Of a DNA stretch of 64,000 nucleotides, positions 52,905-62,169 are shown piece after piece; positions within the stretch are counted from its first letter, which is position 1; each line of letters opens with the position of its first letter. Origin of the DNA: an uncultured Alistipes sp. (GTDB lineage Bacteria; Bacteroidota; Bacteroidia; Bacteroidales; Rikenellaceae); NCBI GenBank assembly GCA_944326035.1, contig CALVCS010000011.1, positions 124,001 through 188,000 of the forward strand, read 5' to 3'. The position numbers and the translations under genes are program-made. The notes beneath the pieces are model-generated. The model made no database searches. It saw only the letters and a list, made by a program, of their open reading frames with translations, and was not told the DNA's origin.

Positions 52905-55900
52905 TTAGGATTCCGCCGAAACCTCCTGAACTTCTCCTTTCTGAACGTACCACAGGTAGCCATGAATGGTTCGGTAGCCCATTTGCCGGAGTAACGACAT
53001 GTAGTCGCGGACTTGATAAGCATAGTGTTTTTTCTCCTGAAGCCCGAATTTGTAGTCGATCACCACGGCTTCGGTGCCTTTGGTGAGGACGCGGTCGGGA
53101 CGTCGGACCGAAGCTGAGCCCGGAACGATGATATCGTGTTCGTTGCGTACCACCTCCCACCGGGGTTCGAACCAGGACCGAATCAGGGTATTGTCCATCA
53201 CCTGGTCGATATAGCGTTGCAGCGGGGTCGCTTCTTCAGCCGACAACCAGCCATTCGCCCGCCAATGTTCGAGCAATGGGGTGATTTGGGTGTAGTCGTC
53301 GATCTGTTCGAACAGTTTGTGCATGAGGGTCCCGTAATGGCGAGGATTGAGCGACGGGGTTTCGTCGTCCGGGAAGTAGCGTTCGGAGTCGAAACGGAGT
53401 TTGAGTTTGGACGTATCCCGGCGCACCGGAAAGGAGGGCTGAACAGGATGGGGAACGGTATGTGGCGGTTTTCGTAACGGCGTGCCGAAGGTATATACGG
53501 ATTGGGATTCGGTGTGCTGACATTCGCCCGAGAGGTCGCCCAGACGGAGTGGGGACGCTTCGGCCTGGGGGAGGGCTTCGCGGATCAAACCATTGATGGT
53601 TGCGCCGGAGGGCTCTCCGTGGAGGAAAATATGCAGCTCTTCGCGGGCCCGGGTGGCGGCCACATAGAACGTATTGAGGTTGTCGATGTGGGAGAGAACC
53701 GCTTCTTGAAAGTACGCCTCGGAGAAATAGGATTCGCTGATGTCGCTTTTCCACCGCAGAGGAATCTCGCCCAGTTTAGAAAAAGGGGCTTGGGATCCTT
53801 CCGCCCAGATCAGGGATCGATGCACAGGAGGCATCAGCTCCCAATCGCAATGGGGGATGATGACCGCTTTGTATTCGAGCCCTTTCGCTTTATGGATCGT
53901 GATGATGGTCAGGGCGTGACTTTTATCGGGGAGGCTGATCGACTGCTCCCGTCCCAGCTCTTGCCACCACTTTAAAAACAGGGGAATGTCGGCAATTTTT
54001 GAGGTGCTGAAAGCGTGCACCTGATCTTGCAGGGCCTGCAGATAGGCGATCTCTTCGGTACGTTCGTTCAGGGCGTAATGGAGCAAGGTTTCGTCGAACG
54101 CTTCCTCCAGGGGACGGAGGCGTAAGGAGCGGACGAAACGTTCTTCCTCTTCGGAGAGCGGTTGCTCCAGCGGAAATCCCCGAAATTGATTGTACAGGGC
54201 TCGGCTGATGCTCTCCTGAGGGTCGATCGACAAGGCAAATAGCGCGGCAATAAACCGACTGACCGGGGCATGACCAATGGTCAAGGCCTCTTGGGTCACC
54301 AGATCGTAGCAATAGGGTGATTCGGGGTGAGCGGCTTTATAATCCAGCAGCGTATTGGCCAGGGCGACCCCTTCTGCTTTTTTACGCACCAGAATCGCGA
54401 TCTCTTCCGGAGCGAACCCTCGCTCTTGCAGCTCTTCGATCCGGGTGATGATCGGCGATTTCTCCTCCTCTTCGGCCGGGCGCTTGGGCAATAGGGTAAT
54501 ACAGACATAGCCCACGTCTTGAGAACGTTGGGGATGTTGTGCCTGACCCTCATAGGCTCGTTGGAGCATGTCGGTCATGGTATGGAGGGTCTCAGCAGAG
54601 ACGAAACCGTTGTCGTGGGCCTGTTGCAGGGTTTCGTTCAGCCGGCGATTGTCCGTCTGTACACAACGGTCGATCAGCGCATTGTTGAACCGAACGATGA
54701 CTCCTTCGCTGCGATAGTTATCTTCCAGACGCTCCTCGCGGATATCGGCAAACCGACGGGCGACTTTCTCGCCTAAGATACGCCAGTCGCCGCCCCGCCA
54801 GCGATAGATCGATTGCTTGACGTCTCCGACCAGTAAGACCGGGCTTTGGTCGCTTTGGGCGAGCGCGTTGTCGAGCAGCGGAACGAAATTTTCCCACTGT
54901 TGGGTCGAGGTATCCTGAAATTCGTCGATCATAAACTCCGCAAAGGCATTGCCTACCTTTTCATAGATAAAGGGCGCGTCGTTTCCGGCGATGAGTTTGC
55001 CCAGTAAGGTGTTGGTCTCGGAGATCGGAAGAATATTCTCTTCGGCACACAGGGCTTCGATCTTTTCGGACAGGTCATTTAACAGAGCATAGCTGCGGTA
55101 GTTTTCCTGCACAAGTGCCGCGGTCTTCAAAAAGCGGATGTTGCGATCGTACGTGTCACAAAGTTGTTGCAGCAAAGGTTGCAGTTGGGGAACGAAGGCT
55201 CGGATCGTCGCCGCTTGGGGCGATTTTTTGCTGTACCACTTCTCTGGGCTCTGTAACGCATCCCGTACCCGTTGTTTATAGGGCTCGATTTTTTCGGCGG
55301 CGATCTTTTGGAAATAGCCCATCGGTCCGGACCCTCCATAAATAAAGTCCGCGACGGATAATCCGGCCTCTTGGACGAGCTGGAGAGCGGAGCGGGCGAT
55401 GCCTTTCAATTGGGCGATAATCGCCTGCCGGCGACCGAACGCCTCGGAGGCAATGTGAGCCAACTCTTCACGACTCTGGGTCGTGATATGGCGTTTTTGA
55501 TAGCGTTCGAGGAAAAGCTCCCTTCCCAGCTCGACGATTTCGTTGCGGATATCCCAGGTTTTGCCCTCTTCGATCTTCTCCTCGACAAACTGCATGACCC
55601 AATCGCGGAGTTGGTGATTGAGCGCGATTTCGTCGATTAGACGATCCACCGCTCCTTCCAGTAGAGAGTCGGTCTGTAATTCGAGGTTGAAATTCAGATC
55701 CATCCCCAACTCTTTGAGAAACGACCGGATGATCCGTTGAAAAAATTTGTCGATGGTCAGGACCGTAAAGTGGCTGTAATCGTGCAGAATCTTGGAACGG
55801 GCCATAATGGCGCGTTGTCGGATGGTTTCGGGGGCCAGCTGCAGGTCGGCTTCCAGTTTCGGCAGGTATTCGCTGGCGTCGTGGCTGGCCAGGGCGTTGA

Positions 55901-56072
55901 GCTCGCCAACGATCCGTCGTTTCATCTCTTCGGTCGCCTTGTTGGTGAAGGTGACGGCCAGAATATGGCGGTAGAGTGCCGGGTTGTCGATCACCCGACG
56001 AATGTATTCATACGCCAGTCGATAGGTCTTTCCCGAACCGGCGGAGGCTTTGACAATCGTGATGTGGCCCAT
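52905..56072 (-). CDS. addA: AddA-like UvrD-family helicase-nuclease
   Basis: A 1055-residue ATP-dependent helicase with a C-terminal nuclease, the A-type half of a double-strand break resection enzyme (AddAB/RecBCD type). Walker A ASAGSGKT is at residues 9-16, motif II IDEFQDTS, motif III LLVGDVKQSIYRWRGG, motif VI VAATRAREELHIF. The C-terminal PD-(D/E)XK nuclease is visible as RRPDRVL, AVVIDYKFG and YAYQVRDYM. No Fe-S cysteine set at this end, as expected for AddA. It diverges from the GIN-domain gene and the AddB-like gene. Confidence 0.9.
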   Translation of the reverse strand: MGHITIVKASAGSGKTYRLAYEYIRRVIDNPALYRHILAVTFTNKATEEMKRRIVGELNALASHDASEYLPKLEADLQLAPETIRQRAIMARSKILHDYSHFTVLTIDKFFQRIIRSFLKELGMDLNFNLELQTDSLLEGAVDRLIDEIALNHQLRDWVMQFVEEKIEEGKTWDIRNEIVELGRELFLERYQKRHITTQSREELAHIASEAFGRRQAIIAQLKGIARSALQLVQEAGLSVADFIYGGSGPMGYFQKIAAEKIEPYKQRVRDALQSPEKWYSKKSPQAATIRAFVPQLQPLLQQLCDTYDRNIRFLKTAALVQENYRSYALLNDLSEKIEALCAEENILPISETNTLLGKLIAGNDAPFIYEKVGNAFAEFMIDEFQDTSTQQWENFVPLLDNALAQSDQSPVLLVGDVKQSIYRWRGGDWRILGEKVARRFADIREERLEDNYRSEGVIVRFNNALIDRCVQTDNRRLNETLQQAHDNGFVSAETLHTMTDMLQRAYEGQAQHPQRSQDVGYVCITLLPKRPAEEEEKSPIITRIEELQERGFAPEEIAILVRKKAEGVALANTLLDYKAAHPESPYCYDLVTQEALTIGHAPVSRFIAALFALSIDPQESISRALYNQFRGFPLEQPLSEEEERFVRSLRLRPLEEAFDETLLHYALNERTEEIAYLQALQDQVHAFSTSKIADIPLFLKWWQELGREQSISLPDKSHALTIITIHKAKGLEYKAVIIPHCDWELMPPVHRSLIWAEGSQAPFSKLGEIPLRWKSDISESYFSEAYFQEAVLSHIDNLNTFYVAATRAREELHIFLHGEPSGATINGLIREALPQAEASPLRLGDLSGECQHTESQSVYTFGTPLRKPPHTVPHPVQPSFPVRRDTSKLKLRFDSERYFPDDETPSLNPRHYGTLMHKLFEQIDDYTQITPLLEHWRANGWLSAEEATPLQRYIDQVMDNTLIRSWFEPRWEVVRNEHDIIVPGSASVRRPDRVLTKGTEAVVIDYKFGLQEKKHYAYQVRDYMSLLRQMGYRTIHGYLWYVQKGEVQEVSAES

Positions 56073-56088
56073 AGCGCTGAAATGATGG

Positions 56089-56096
56089 TAAAGTTA
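56089..56096 (-). promoter_or_regulatory. Probable -7 box of addA
   Basis: Minus strand TAACTTTA, one base from consensus, 17 bp before ATG 56072. Divergent from the GIN-domain promoter 33 bp away. Confidence 0.5.
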
Positions 56097-56128
56097 CGAC
56101 AAAAGATTGCGAATCCCTTCCGAATGGC

Positions 56129-56136
56129 TATATTTG
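56129..56136 (+). promoter_or_regulatory. -7 box of the GIN-domain/addB transcript
   Basis: TATATTTG, a perfect match, 69 bp before ATG 56205. It lies inside a long open frame, which is why the frame upstream of 56205 is not counted as coding. Confidence 0.6.
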
Positions 56137-56204
56137 TGAAAATGAAAATTCCGATCCGACACCGGACAGAGGGCGTCGGCCGGCGTTTCGAAATCGAAAA
56201 GCAT

Positions 56205-56888
56205 ATGAGAAAGTTCGTGATTTTAATCGGGTTGGTGGTGATGCACCTGAGTGCAGTGGCCCAACAGAGTATACATAGTCGTAAAATGGACGCTTTCCGG
56301 ACGATCGACCTGGCCGGCAATCTGCACGTGGAGTTGATCCGCTCGGATACGATAGGGGTGGATATCCTGCTGAATAATACGACCATAGAACGATTGCAGT
56401 GGGGCGTGAAAGACGGTGTTCTCTCTATCTACCTCAAACCGGGCGGTCAGAGTGAGGCCAATGGCGAAGTGAAACTCTATTATCAGGATTTTGACAATCT
56501 GAAAATCTCTCAATCCAGTGTTGTGGCGTGCGATACGCTGAATCGGTTGATGTTGGACGTCCAGCTGCAGGCCGGCGCGACCTTTAGCGGTACGATGGAT
56601 GTCAAGGATTTGAATCTGAAGGTGACGGGAAATTCGGCAGCTCACCTCTCCGGTGTGGTCAAATACCTGACGCTGGGGGCTTCCGGAAAGTCCAAAGTGG
56701 ATGCTCGTCGTCTGGAAGCTATCGATGCATCGGTTTCGGCCGCCAGTACGGCAGAGGTGTATGTCTGGTCTCAGGAACGTTTGCAGGTTTCGGCTGAATC
56801 CGGAGGGGCGGTTTATTATAAGGGCGCTCCCGAAATTTTCCGCTCCTCGACCAAGATGATGGGAACGGTCAATAACATCGGTCAATAG
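56205..56888 (+). CDS. Exported GIN-domain (DUF2807) adhesin-like protein
   Basis: A 227-residue exported protein: signal peptide of about 20 residues (ending AVAQ), then the Bacteroidota GIN/DUF2807 right-handed beta-helix (FRTIDLAGNLHVELIRSD, LNLKVTGNSAAHLSG, DASVSAASTAEVYVW) with the typical alternating Ser/Gly/Asn turns. Function of the family is not known; it is often linked to the cell surface. It stands 51 bp before addB and shares its promoter region with addA, which may be coincidence. Confidence 0.82.
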   Translation: MRKFVILIGLVVMHLSAVAQQSIHSRKMDAFRTIDLAGNLHVELIRSDTIGVDILLNNTTIERLQWGVKDGVLSIYLKPGGQSEANGEVKLYYQDFDNLKISQSSVVACDTLNRLMLDVQLQAGATFSGTMDVKDLNLKVTGNSAAHLSGVVKYLTLGASGKSKVDARRLEAIDASVSAASTAEVYVWSQERLQVSAESGGAVYYKGAPEIFRSSTKMMGTVNNIGQ

Positions 56889-56939
56889 TGACGGACCTGT
56901 TACGGTCCGAGGGTTGGATGCGTAGGTTCGTGTCGGAGT

Positions 56940-59783
56940 ATGCAGAGTTTTCTCGCCGAGATTGCCGCTTATCTGTATGAGCGTTACGGTGACGATATCT
57001 CGTCGCTGAAGCTGGTGTTTCCCTCTAAACGAGCGCGTTTATTCTTTTCAGATGCCCTGTCGCAGCTTGCCCGACGTCCGTTGTGGCAACCTTCGTTTGT
57101 GACGGTGGACGAACTGATGGAGCAGGTGGCCGGGGTAGGCCGGAGTGATCATATCAAGCTGTTGACCGAACTCTATAAGGTGTATTCCCGGCATCACGAT
57201 GAATCGTTCGATGCCTTTTACTTCTGGGGCGACATGTTGCTGGCCGATTTCGACCAGATCGACAAATACTTGATCGATGCCGATATGCTCTTCGCCAACA
57301 TTGATGATCTGCATCGTATGGCGGATCGTTTCTCCTATCTGACCGAGGAGCAGATCGCCCTGATTGAACGATTCTGGACCCATTTCCGTCAACAAACCGC
57401 CTTTTCTCAGGAACAGCAGCAGTTCCTTCGTGTGTGGGAATCGCTGGGGATGATTTACCATGAATTTCGGGATCGCTTAGCCGCCCAGGGACTGGCTTAT
57501 GAGGGGATGGTTCATCGGTTGGCCGCCGAACGGTTACGGGCCGCCGAAGCGGTCGATCTGGATACCGATGCGCGCTATGTCGTCGTAGGCTTCAATGCCC
57601 TTTCGGCCTGTGAAAAGCGCTTGTTTACCTGGTTGCAACAGACGGGACGAACGGAGTTTTTCTGGGATTACGACCGCTATTATGTCGACAATCCCGATCA
57701 TGAAGCGGGGCTGTTTTTACGCTCCAATATTCGGACCTATCCGGCTCCGGAAGGTGTGGTCGGTTCGGACCATTTCCGTGACCCCAAAGAGATGGTCGTT
57801 GTCTCCTCTCCGTCAGACAGCCTGCAATGCAAATATGTGCACACTTTTTTGCAAATGCTGCTCGACCGGGGGCTCTCTCCCAACAAGGAGACCGCGATCG
57901 TATTGACCGATGAGAGTTTGTTATTGCCGGTTCTGTACTCCATTCCGGAGGGGATTCAGGCCGTGAATGTGACCATGGGTTACCCCTTGCGGCAGACCAC
58001 GGCCTATTCCTTCGTGGAGCGGCTGATCGAGCTGCAGGCCCGTAAACGGAAGAAGGGAGACCAAGTTCGGTTTTATCATAGCGATGTGATCGGCTTATTG
58101 GGGCATCCCTATCTGCTGGAATCGTATGCCGAGGAGGTGGAAGAGATCATGACTGCCATTCGTGAAGGGCAAATGGTGTATGTTGCAATGGATCGGTTTC
58201 AGCCTTCAGGCCTCTTGCGGCAGATCTTTACCGCGGTGGATGGATGGCGTTCGTTGGCGGTCTATTTGCGGGACATTCTTTCGCAGGTCGGGGCCATGAC
58301 CCTGGAAACGGAGGATCGGGTGCGTCGACGCGAATTCTTTAGCGTGATGATCGATCGGTTGATGCAGGTCGAAACGTCGTTGATCGACAGTGGGGTCGAG
58401 ATGACCGAGGCGGTGTTTTCTTCCCTGCTGCGCAAAATATTTCAACAGGAACGTATTCCCTATCAGGGCGAACCGTTGGCGGGCATTCAGATCATGGGCA
58501 TCTTGGAAACCCGTAATCTCGACTTCGAAAACGTTCTGCTGCTGTCGGTCAATGACGATACCTTCCCGGGCAACCGGGCGGTAACCTCTTCGTTCATTCC
58601 CCATAATTTGCGACTGGCCTACGGATTGCCGACCCCGCTGCACCATGAAGGGGTGTATGCCTACTATTTCTATCGGCTGCTGCAACGGGCCCGGGTGGTT
58701 CATATGGTCTATTGCTCACGGAGCGACGAGCGGCGGACCGGAGAGCCCAGCCGCTATATCTATCAGCTGCGTTATGAGTCTCCGCATGAAGTGCAGTTGC
58801 GGAGTATCCCCCTGAATGTGAACCTGGCGCAGCCTCAGCCGATGACGGTTCCCAAAACGGCGTCGGTCTGGCGGGTATTGGAGGCTTTCCGGCCGGGTGG
58901 GCCCAAGGCTTTGTCGCCCACCTCTCTCTATAAATATGTAGAGTGTCCGTTGAAGTTTTATTTTCACAGTGTGGCCGGCTTGAAAGTCGAGGAAGAGATT
59001 ACCGAGGAGATCGATCTGCCGAAATTCGGGACGTTTTTACACAAGGCCATGGAGTTGCTCTATAAGCCTTTGCGGGGGGTGGAACATCCGGAAACGCGTA
59101 TCGCTTCGCTCAAAGGATCCTCACAGGTGAATCAAGCGGTCGAACAGGCCTTGCAAGAGACCTATTTTTATCAAGAATCGGTGGAAGAGTCCGATTATAC
59201 GGGACATGTCTTGTTGGCACGGGATATTGTGCGTCGTTATATCAATCGGTTTATTTTGCCGTACGATGCGACTCATCCGGGATATCGGATCGAAGAGCTG
59301 GAAAAAGAGGTGGAGGCTGTATTTGCGTTTGAAACCGCCCAGGGTCCGTGTGCCGTGCGTTTCTGGGGAATGTCCGACCGAATCGATCGGCTGCAGGAGG
59401 GCCTGTTGCGGGTGGTGGATTATAAAACCGGTAAGCCGTCCAAACCGTTTACGGACATTGATGCCCTGTTTTCGCCGCTCCAGACCGATCGACGTCCGGC
59501 GGCGTTTCAGACCTTGCTGTATGCCATGATGATCGGCCGCATGACCGGAGAAGATATTCAGCCGGCGTTGTATTATGTGCGGGAGATGAATCGCCCGGAC
59601 TATTCCCCCTTGTTGATGACGAAGGTGGAGCCTGTCTGGCGCTATTCCGCCTATCGGGAGGCTTTCGAAACGCGATTGACCGACCTTCTGCGGGAGCTAT
59701 TCGATCCGGAGCGTCCTTTCCAGCAGTGCGAAGATGAAACGACGTGCCGGTATTGCGATTTTCGGGAGATCTGTCGGCGATAA
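56940..59783 (+). CDS. addB: AddB-like PD-(D/E)XK nuclease with Fe-S cluster cysteines
   Basis: A 947-residue protein, the B-type half expected to pair with the AddA-like enzyme. N-terminal UvrD-like module with LVFPSKRARLFFSDAL but no Walker A GKT, so it probably does not hydrolyse ATP. The C-terminal nuclease shows MSDRIDRLQ and VVDYKTGK; cysteines 669 (YVECPLKF), 936, 939 and 945 (TCRYCDFREIC) fit the [4Fe-4S] clasp that ties the AddB nuclease domain shut. Convergent with glnN across a strong terminator. Confidence 0.85.
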   Translation: MQSFLAEIAAYLYERYGDDISSLKLVFPSKRARLFFSDALSQLARRPLWQPSFVTVDELMEQVAGVGRSDHIKLLTELYKVYSRHHDESFDAFYFWGDMLLADFDQIDKYLIDADMLFANIDDLHRMADRFSYLTEEQIALIERFWTHFRQQTAFSQEQQQFLRVWESLGMIYHEFRDRLAAQGLAYEGMVHRLAAERLRAAEAVDLDTDARYVVVGFNALSACEKRLFTWLQQTGRTEFFWDYDRYYVDNPDHEAGLFLRSNIRTYPAPEGVVGSDHFRDPKEMVVVSSPSDSLQCKYVHTFLQMLLDRGLSPNKETAIVLTDESLLLPVLYSIPEGIQAVNVTMGYPLRQTTAYSFVERLIELQARKRKKGDQVRFYHSDVIGLLGHPYLLESYAEEVEEIMTAIREGQMVYVAMDRFQPSGLLRQIFTAVDGWRSLAVYLRDILSQVGAMTLETEDRVRRREFFSVMIDRLMQVETSLIDSGVEMTEAVFSSLLRKIFQQERIPYQGEPLAGIQIMGILETRNLDFENVLLLSVNDDTFPGNRAVTSSFIPHNLRLAYGLPTPLHHEGVYAYYFYRLLQRARVVHMVYCSRSDERRTGEPSRYIYQLRYESPHEVQLRSIPLNVNLAQPQPMTVPKTASVWRVLEAFRPGGPKALSPTSLYKYVECPLKFYFHSVAGLKVEEEITEEIDLPKFGTFLHKAMELLYKPLRGVEHPETRIASLKGSSQVNQAVEQALQETYFYQESVEESDYTGHVLLARDIVRRYINRFILPYDATHPGYRIEELEKEVEAVFAFETAQGPCAVRFWGMSDRIDRLQEGLLRVVDYKTGKPSKPFTDIDALFSPLQTDRRPAAFQTLLYAMMIGRMTGEDIQPALYYVREMNRPDYSPLLMTKVEPVWRYSAYREAFETRLTDLLRELFDPERPFQQCEDETTCRYCDFREICRR

Positions 59784-59824
59784 CGACCCCGAGTCGGGAA
59801 GGCGTTTCCCCGGTATAGACCATT

Positions 59825-59860
59825 AAAAAAGCTTCTGAAAATCTTTTCAGAAGCTTTTTT
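59825..59860. terminator. Bidirectional terminator between addB and glnN
   Basis: Perfect inverted repeat 59825-59841 / 59844-59860, with A6 at one end and T6 at the other; serves both convergent genes. Confidence 0.9.
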
Positions 59861-59882
59861 TGAATCGGTCGGGAGAAACGTA

Positions 59883-62069
59883 TTAGATGAGATTCATCAT
59901 CTCCCGATATTTGGGCAGCGGCCATAGTTCATCGTCGACGATCAATTCGAGTTTGTCGATCTCGTAGCGAATTTTGTCCAAGAACGGAGCCACCTCTTCG
60001 TAGTAACCGATCGCCCGTTCGACGGGATCGCTCACGTGATTGTAGGTCTTGCGGGCGTTGATCATCTGACGGATGTTTTCGCGGATTGATTTCACATATT
60101 TGGCGATTTTCGTAATGGCCCGAATCTCTTCCGAAGCCAGCTCCTGGTATTCATCGGGCAGGATGTCTTTGAGCCCCTGAACGTTCTGGATCAGGACCCG
60201 CTGGTAGCGAACGGCGGTCGGAACAATGTGGTTCGAGGCCATATCGGCCAGCACCCGCGATTCGATCTGGATTTTTTTTGTCATGATCTCCATGTTGATC
60301 TCATAACGGGCCTCCAGTTCCGACGGGCTATACACGCCGTGGCGTTGGAACAGTTCGACGTACTCTTTGCGGTTGAACAGTTTGAAGGCGTCAGGAACGT
60401 GGTTGATGTTTTCCAACCCTCGTTTTTGCGCCTCTTCCAACCATTCTGCGCTGTAGCCGTTGCCTTCGAAACGGACCTTTTTCGAAGCGATAATGAATTT
60501 GCGGATGACTTGCAGAATGGCTTCGTCCTTTTTGACGCCTTTGTCGATCAGGGCGTCCGCTTCTTTTTTGAATTGGATCAGTTCGTCGGCGATCGCGGTA
60601 TTGATGACCGTCAGCGGAGCTGCACAGTTACACGACGATCCGGTGGCCCGAAATTCGAACCGGTTTCCGGTGAAAGCAAAGGGCGATGTACGGTTGCGAT
60701 CGGTATTATCCAACAGAATATCGGGAATTTTACCGATATCGAGTTTGATTTCGGTTTTTTCATCCGGGGTCATTTTCTTGTCGCTCAGGCGGGTTTCCAG
60801 CGAATCGAGCATGTCCGACAGGGTCGACCCGGCAAAAACCGACATGACGGCCGGAGGCGCTTCGTGAGCCCCCAGACGGTGGGAGTTGGATTGCGAGGCA
60901 ATCGAGGCCATAAACAACGCTCCGTAGTCGTGGGCCGCTTTGATCGCGCTGACAAAGAAGGTCAGGAACTGCATGTTGTTTTTGGGCGTTTTGCCCGGAG
61001 CCAGCAGGTTGACGCCGGTGTTGGTCACCATCGACCAATTGCAGTGTTTGCCCGAACCGTTGACCCCTGCAAAAGGCTTTTCGTGAAACAGCACCCGTAA
61101 TTTATGCCGCAGGGCGACTCGTCTCATAATGGTCATCAGCAAGGTGTTGTGGTCGACGGCAATGTTGGCTTCCTCGAACATCGGGGCGCATTCGTATTGG
61201 TTGGGCGCCACTTCATTGTGGCGGGTTTTGAGCGGAATGCCCAGCCGATAGGCCTGCTCCTCGAAATCTTTCATGAACTCCAGTACGCGGCTCGGAATGG
61301 ATCCGAAATAGTGATCATCGAGTTGCTGATCTTTGGCGGCGATGTGTCCCATCAGGGTTCGTCCGGTCTGTACCAGGTCGGGGCGGGCCAGAAAGAGCGC
61401 CTCGTCCACCAGGAAGTATTCCTGTTCCCAACCTAACGTAACATTGACCTTGTTGACCTCCTTGTCGAAATATTGGCAGACCTCTTCGGCCGCCTTGCTG
61501 ACGGCTTGCAGTGATTTCAGCAGCGGGGTTTTGAAGTCGAGCGCTTCGCCGGTATAGGCGATAAAGATACTGGGAATACAGAGGGTCTTATCCAGAATGA
61601 AGGCGGGTGAGGAGGGATCCCACGCCGAATATCCACGGGCTTCGAACGTGTTGCGCAGGCCACCGTTGGGGAAGCTCGAAGCGTCGGGTTCCTGTTGTAC
61701 CAGCAGTTCGCCTTTAAATGTTTCGAATGAGCCTCCGCCCCACATCGGTTCGAAGAAGGCGTCGTGTTTTTCGGCGGTCGAATCGTTGAGGGGTTGGAAC
61801 CAGTGCGAATAGTGAGTCGCTCCGCGTTCCACGGCCCAGGTTTTCATGCCTTCGGCGATTTGGTTGGCAAAGCGGCGGTCGATGCGCCGGCCTTCGTCGA
61901 TGGCGTTGCAGAGACTTTCGTAGGCATCTTTGGCAATGTATTGCCGCATGGTATCGCGGTCGAAGACGTCTGCACCGAAATAACTCGATATTTTTTCGTC
62001 GGAGAGTGGGGTGGGAGCCAGTTCCCGATGGGAAATTTCTTCCAAAGCTTTAAAACGTAGCGTAGTCAT
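59883..62069 (-). CDS. glnN: Type III glutamine synthetase
   Basis: A 728-residue ammonia-assimilating enzyme of the GSIII class typical of Bacteroidota, much longer than GSI. Class motifs are present: YSHWFQPLNDSTAEKHDAFF, GWEQEYFLVD, HNEVAPNQYECAPMFEEAN, KPFAGVNGSGKHCNWS, NSHRLGAHEAPPA and NRTSPFAFTGNRFEFRATG. A -7 box TACTTTTG at 62094-62101 lies just upstream. It is monocistronic, with no glutamate synthase nearby. Confidence 0.96.
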   Translation of the reverse strand: MTTLRFKALEEISHRELAPTPLSDEKISSYFGADVFDRDTMRQYIAKDAYESLCNAIDEGRRIDRRFANQIAEGMKTWAVERGATHYSHWFQPLNDSTAEKHDAFFEPMWGGGSFETFKGELLVQQEPDASSFPNGGLRNTFEARGYSAWDPSSPAFILDKTLCIPSIFIAYTGEALDFKTPLLKSLQAVSKAAEEVCQYFDKEVNKVNVTLGWEQEYFLVDEALFLARPDLVQTGRTLMGHIAAKDQQLDDHYFGSIPSRVLEFMKDFEEQAYRLGIPLKTRHNEVAPNQYECAPMFEEANIAVDHNTLLMTIMRRVALRHKLRVLFHEKPFAGVNGSGKHCNWSMVTNTGVNLLAPGKTPKNNMQFLTFFVSAIKAAHDYGALFMASIASQSNSHRLGAHEAPPAVMSVFAGSTLSDMLDSLETRLSDKKMTPDEKTEIKLDIGKIPDILLDNTDRNRTSPFAFTGNRFEFRATGSSCNCAAPLTVINTAIADELIQFKKEADALIDKGVKKDEAILQVIRKFIIASKKVRFEGNGYSAEWLEEAQKRGLENINHVPDAFKLFNRKEYVELFQRHGVYSPSELEARYEINMEIMTKKIQIESRVLADMASNHIVPTAVRYQRVLIQNVQGLKDILPDEYQELASEEIRAITKIAKYVKSIRENIRQMINARKTYNHVSDPVERAIGYYEEVAPFLDKIRYEIDKLELIVDDELWPLPKYREMMNLI

Positions 62070-62093
62070 GGAAAATTTTTATGGTTGATGAAG

Positions 62094-62101
62094 CAAAAGT
62101 A
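62094..62101 (-). promoter_or_regulatory. -7 box of glnN
   Basis: Minus strand TACTTTTG, a perfect match, 25 bp before ATG 62069. No -33 TTTG at standard spacing, so an activator may be needed. Confidence 0.6.
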
Positions 62102-62169
62102 AGTAAAATTTTCCAGATGTAACGGTCAGAGCAGGAGGTGTGTGCCGAAAAGAAGGGCTTTTGAATTGA

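Noticed and set aside
53161..53185. GGTTCGAACC resembling a T-arm
   Set aside because: It is a short palindrome inside addA coding sequence with no other tRNA element.
55737..56204. N-terminal extension of the GIN-domain protein
   Set aside because: It overlaps the addA start on the other strand, and a -7 box lies within it; the signal peptide starts at 56205.
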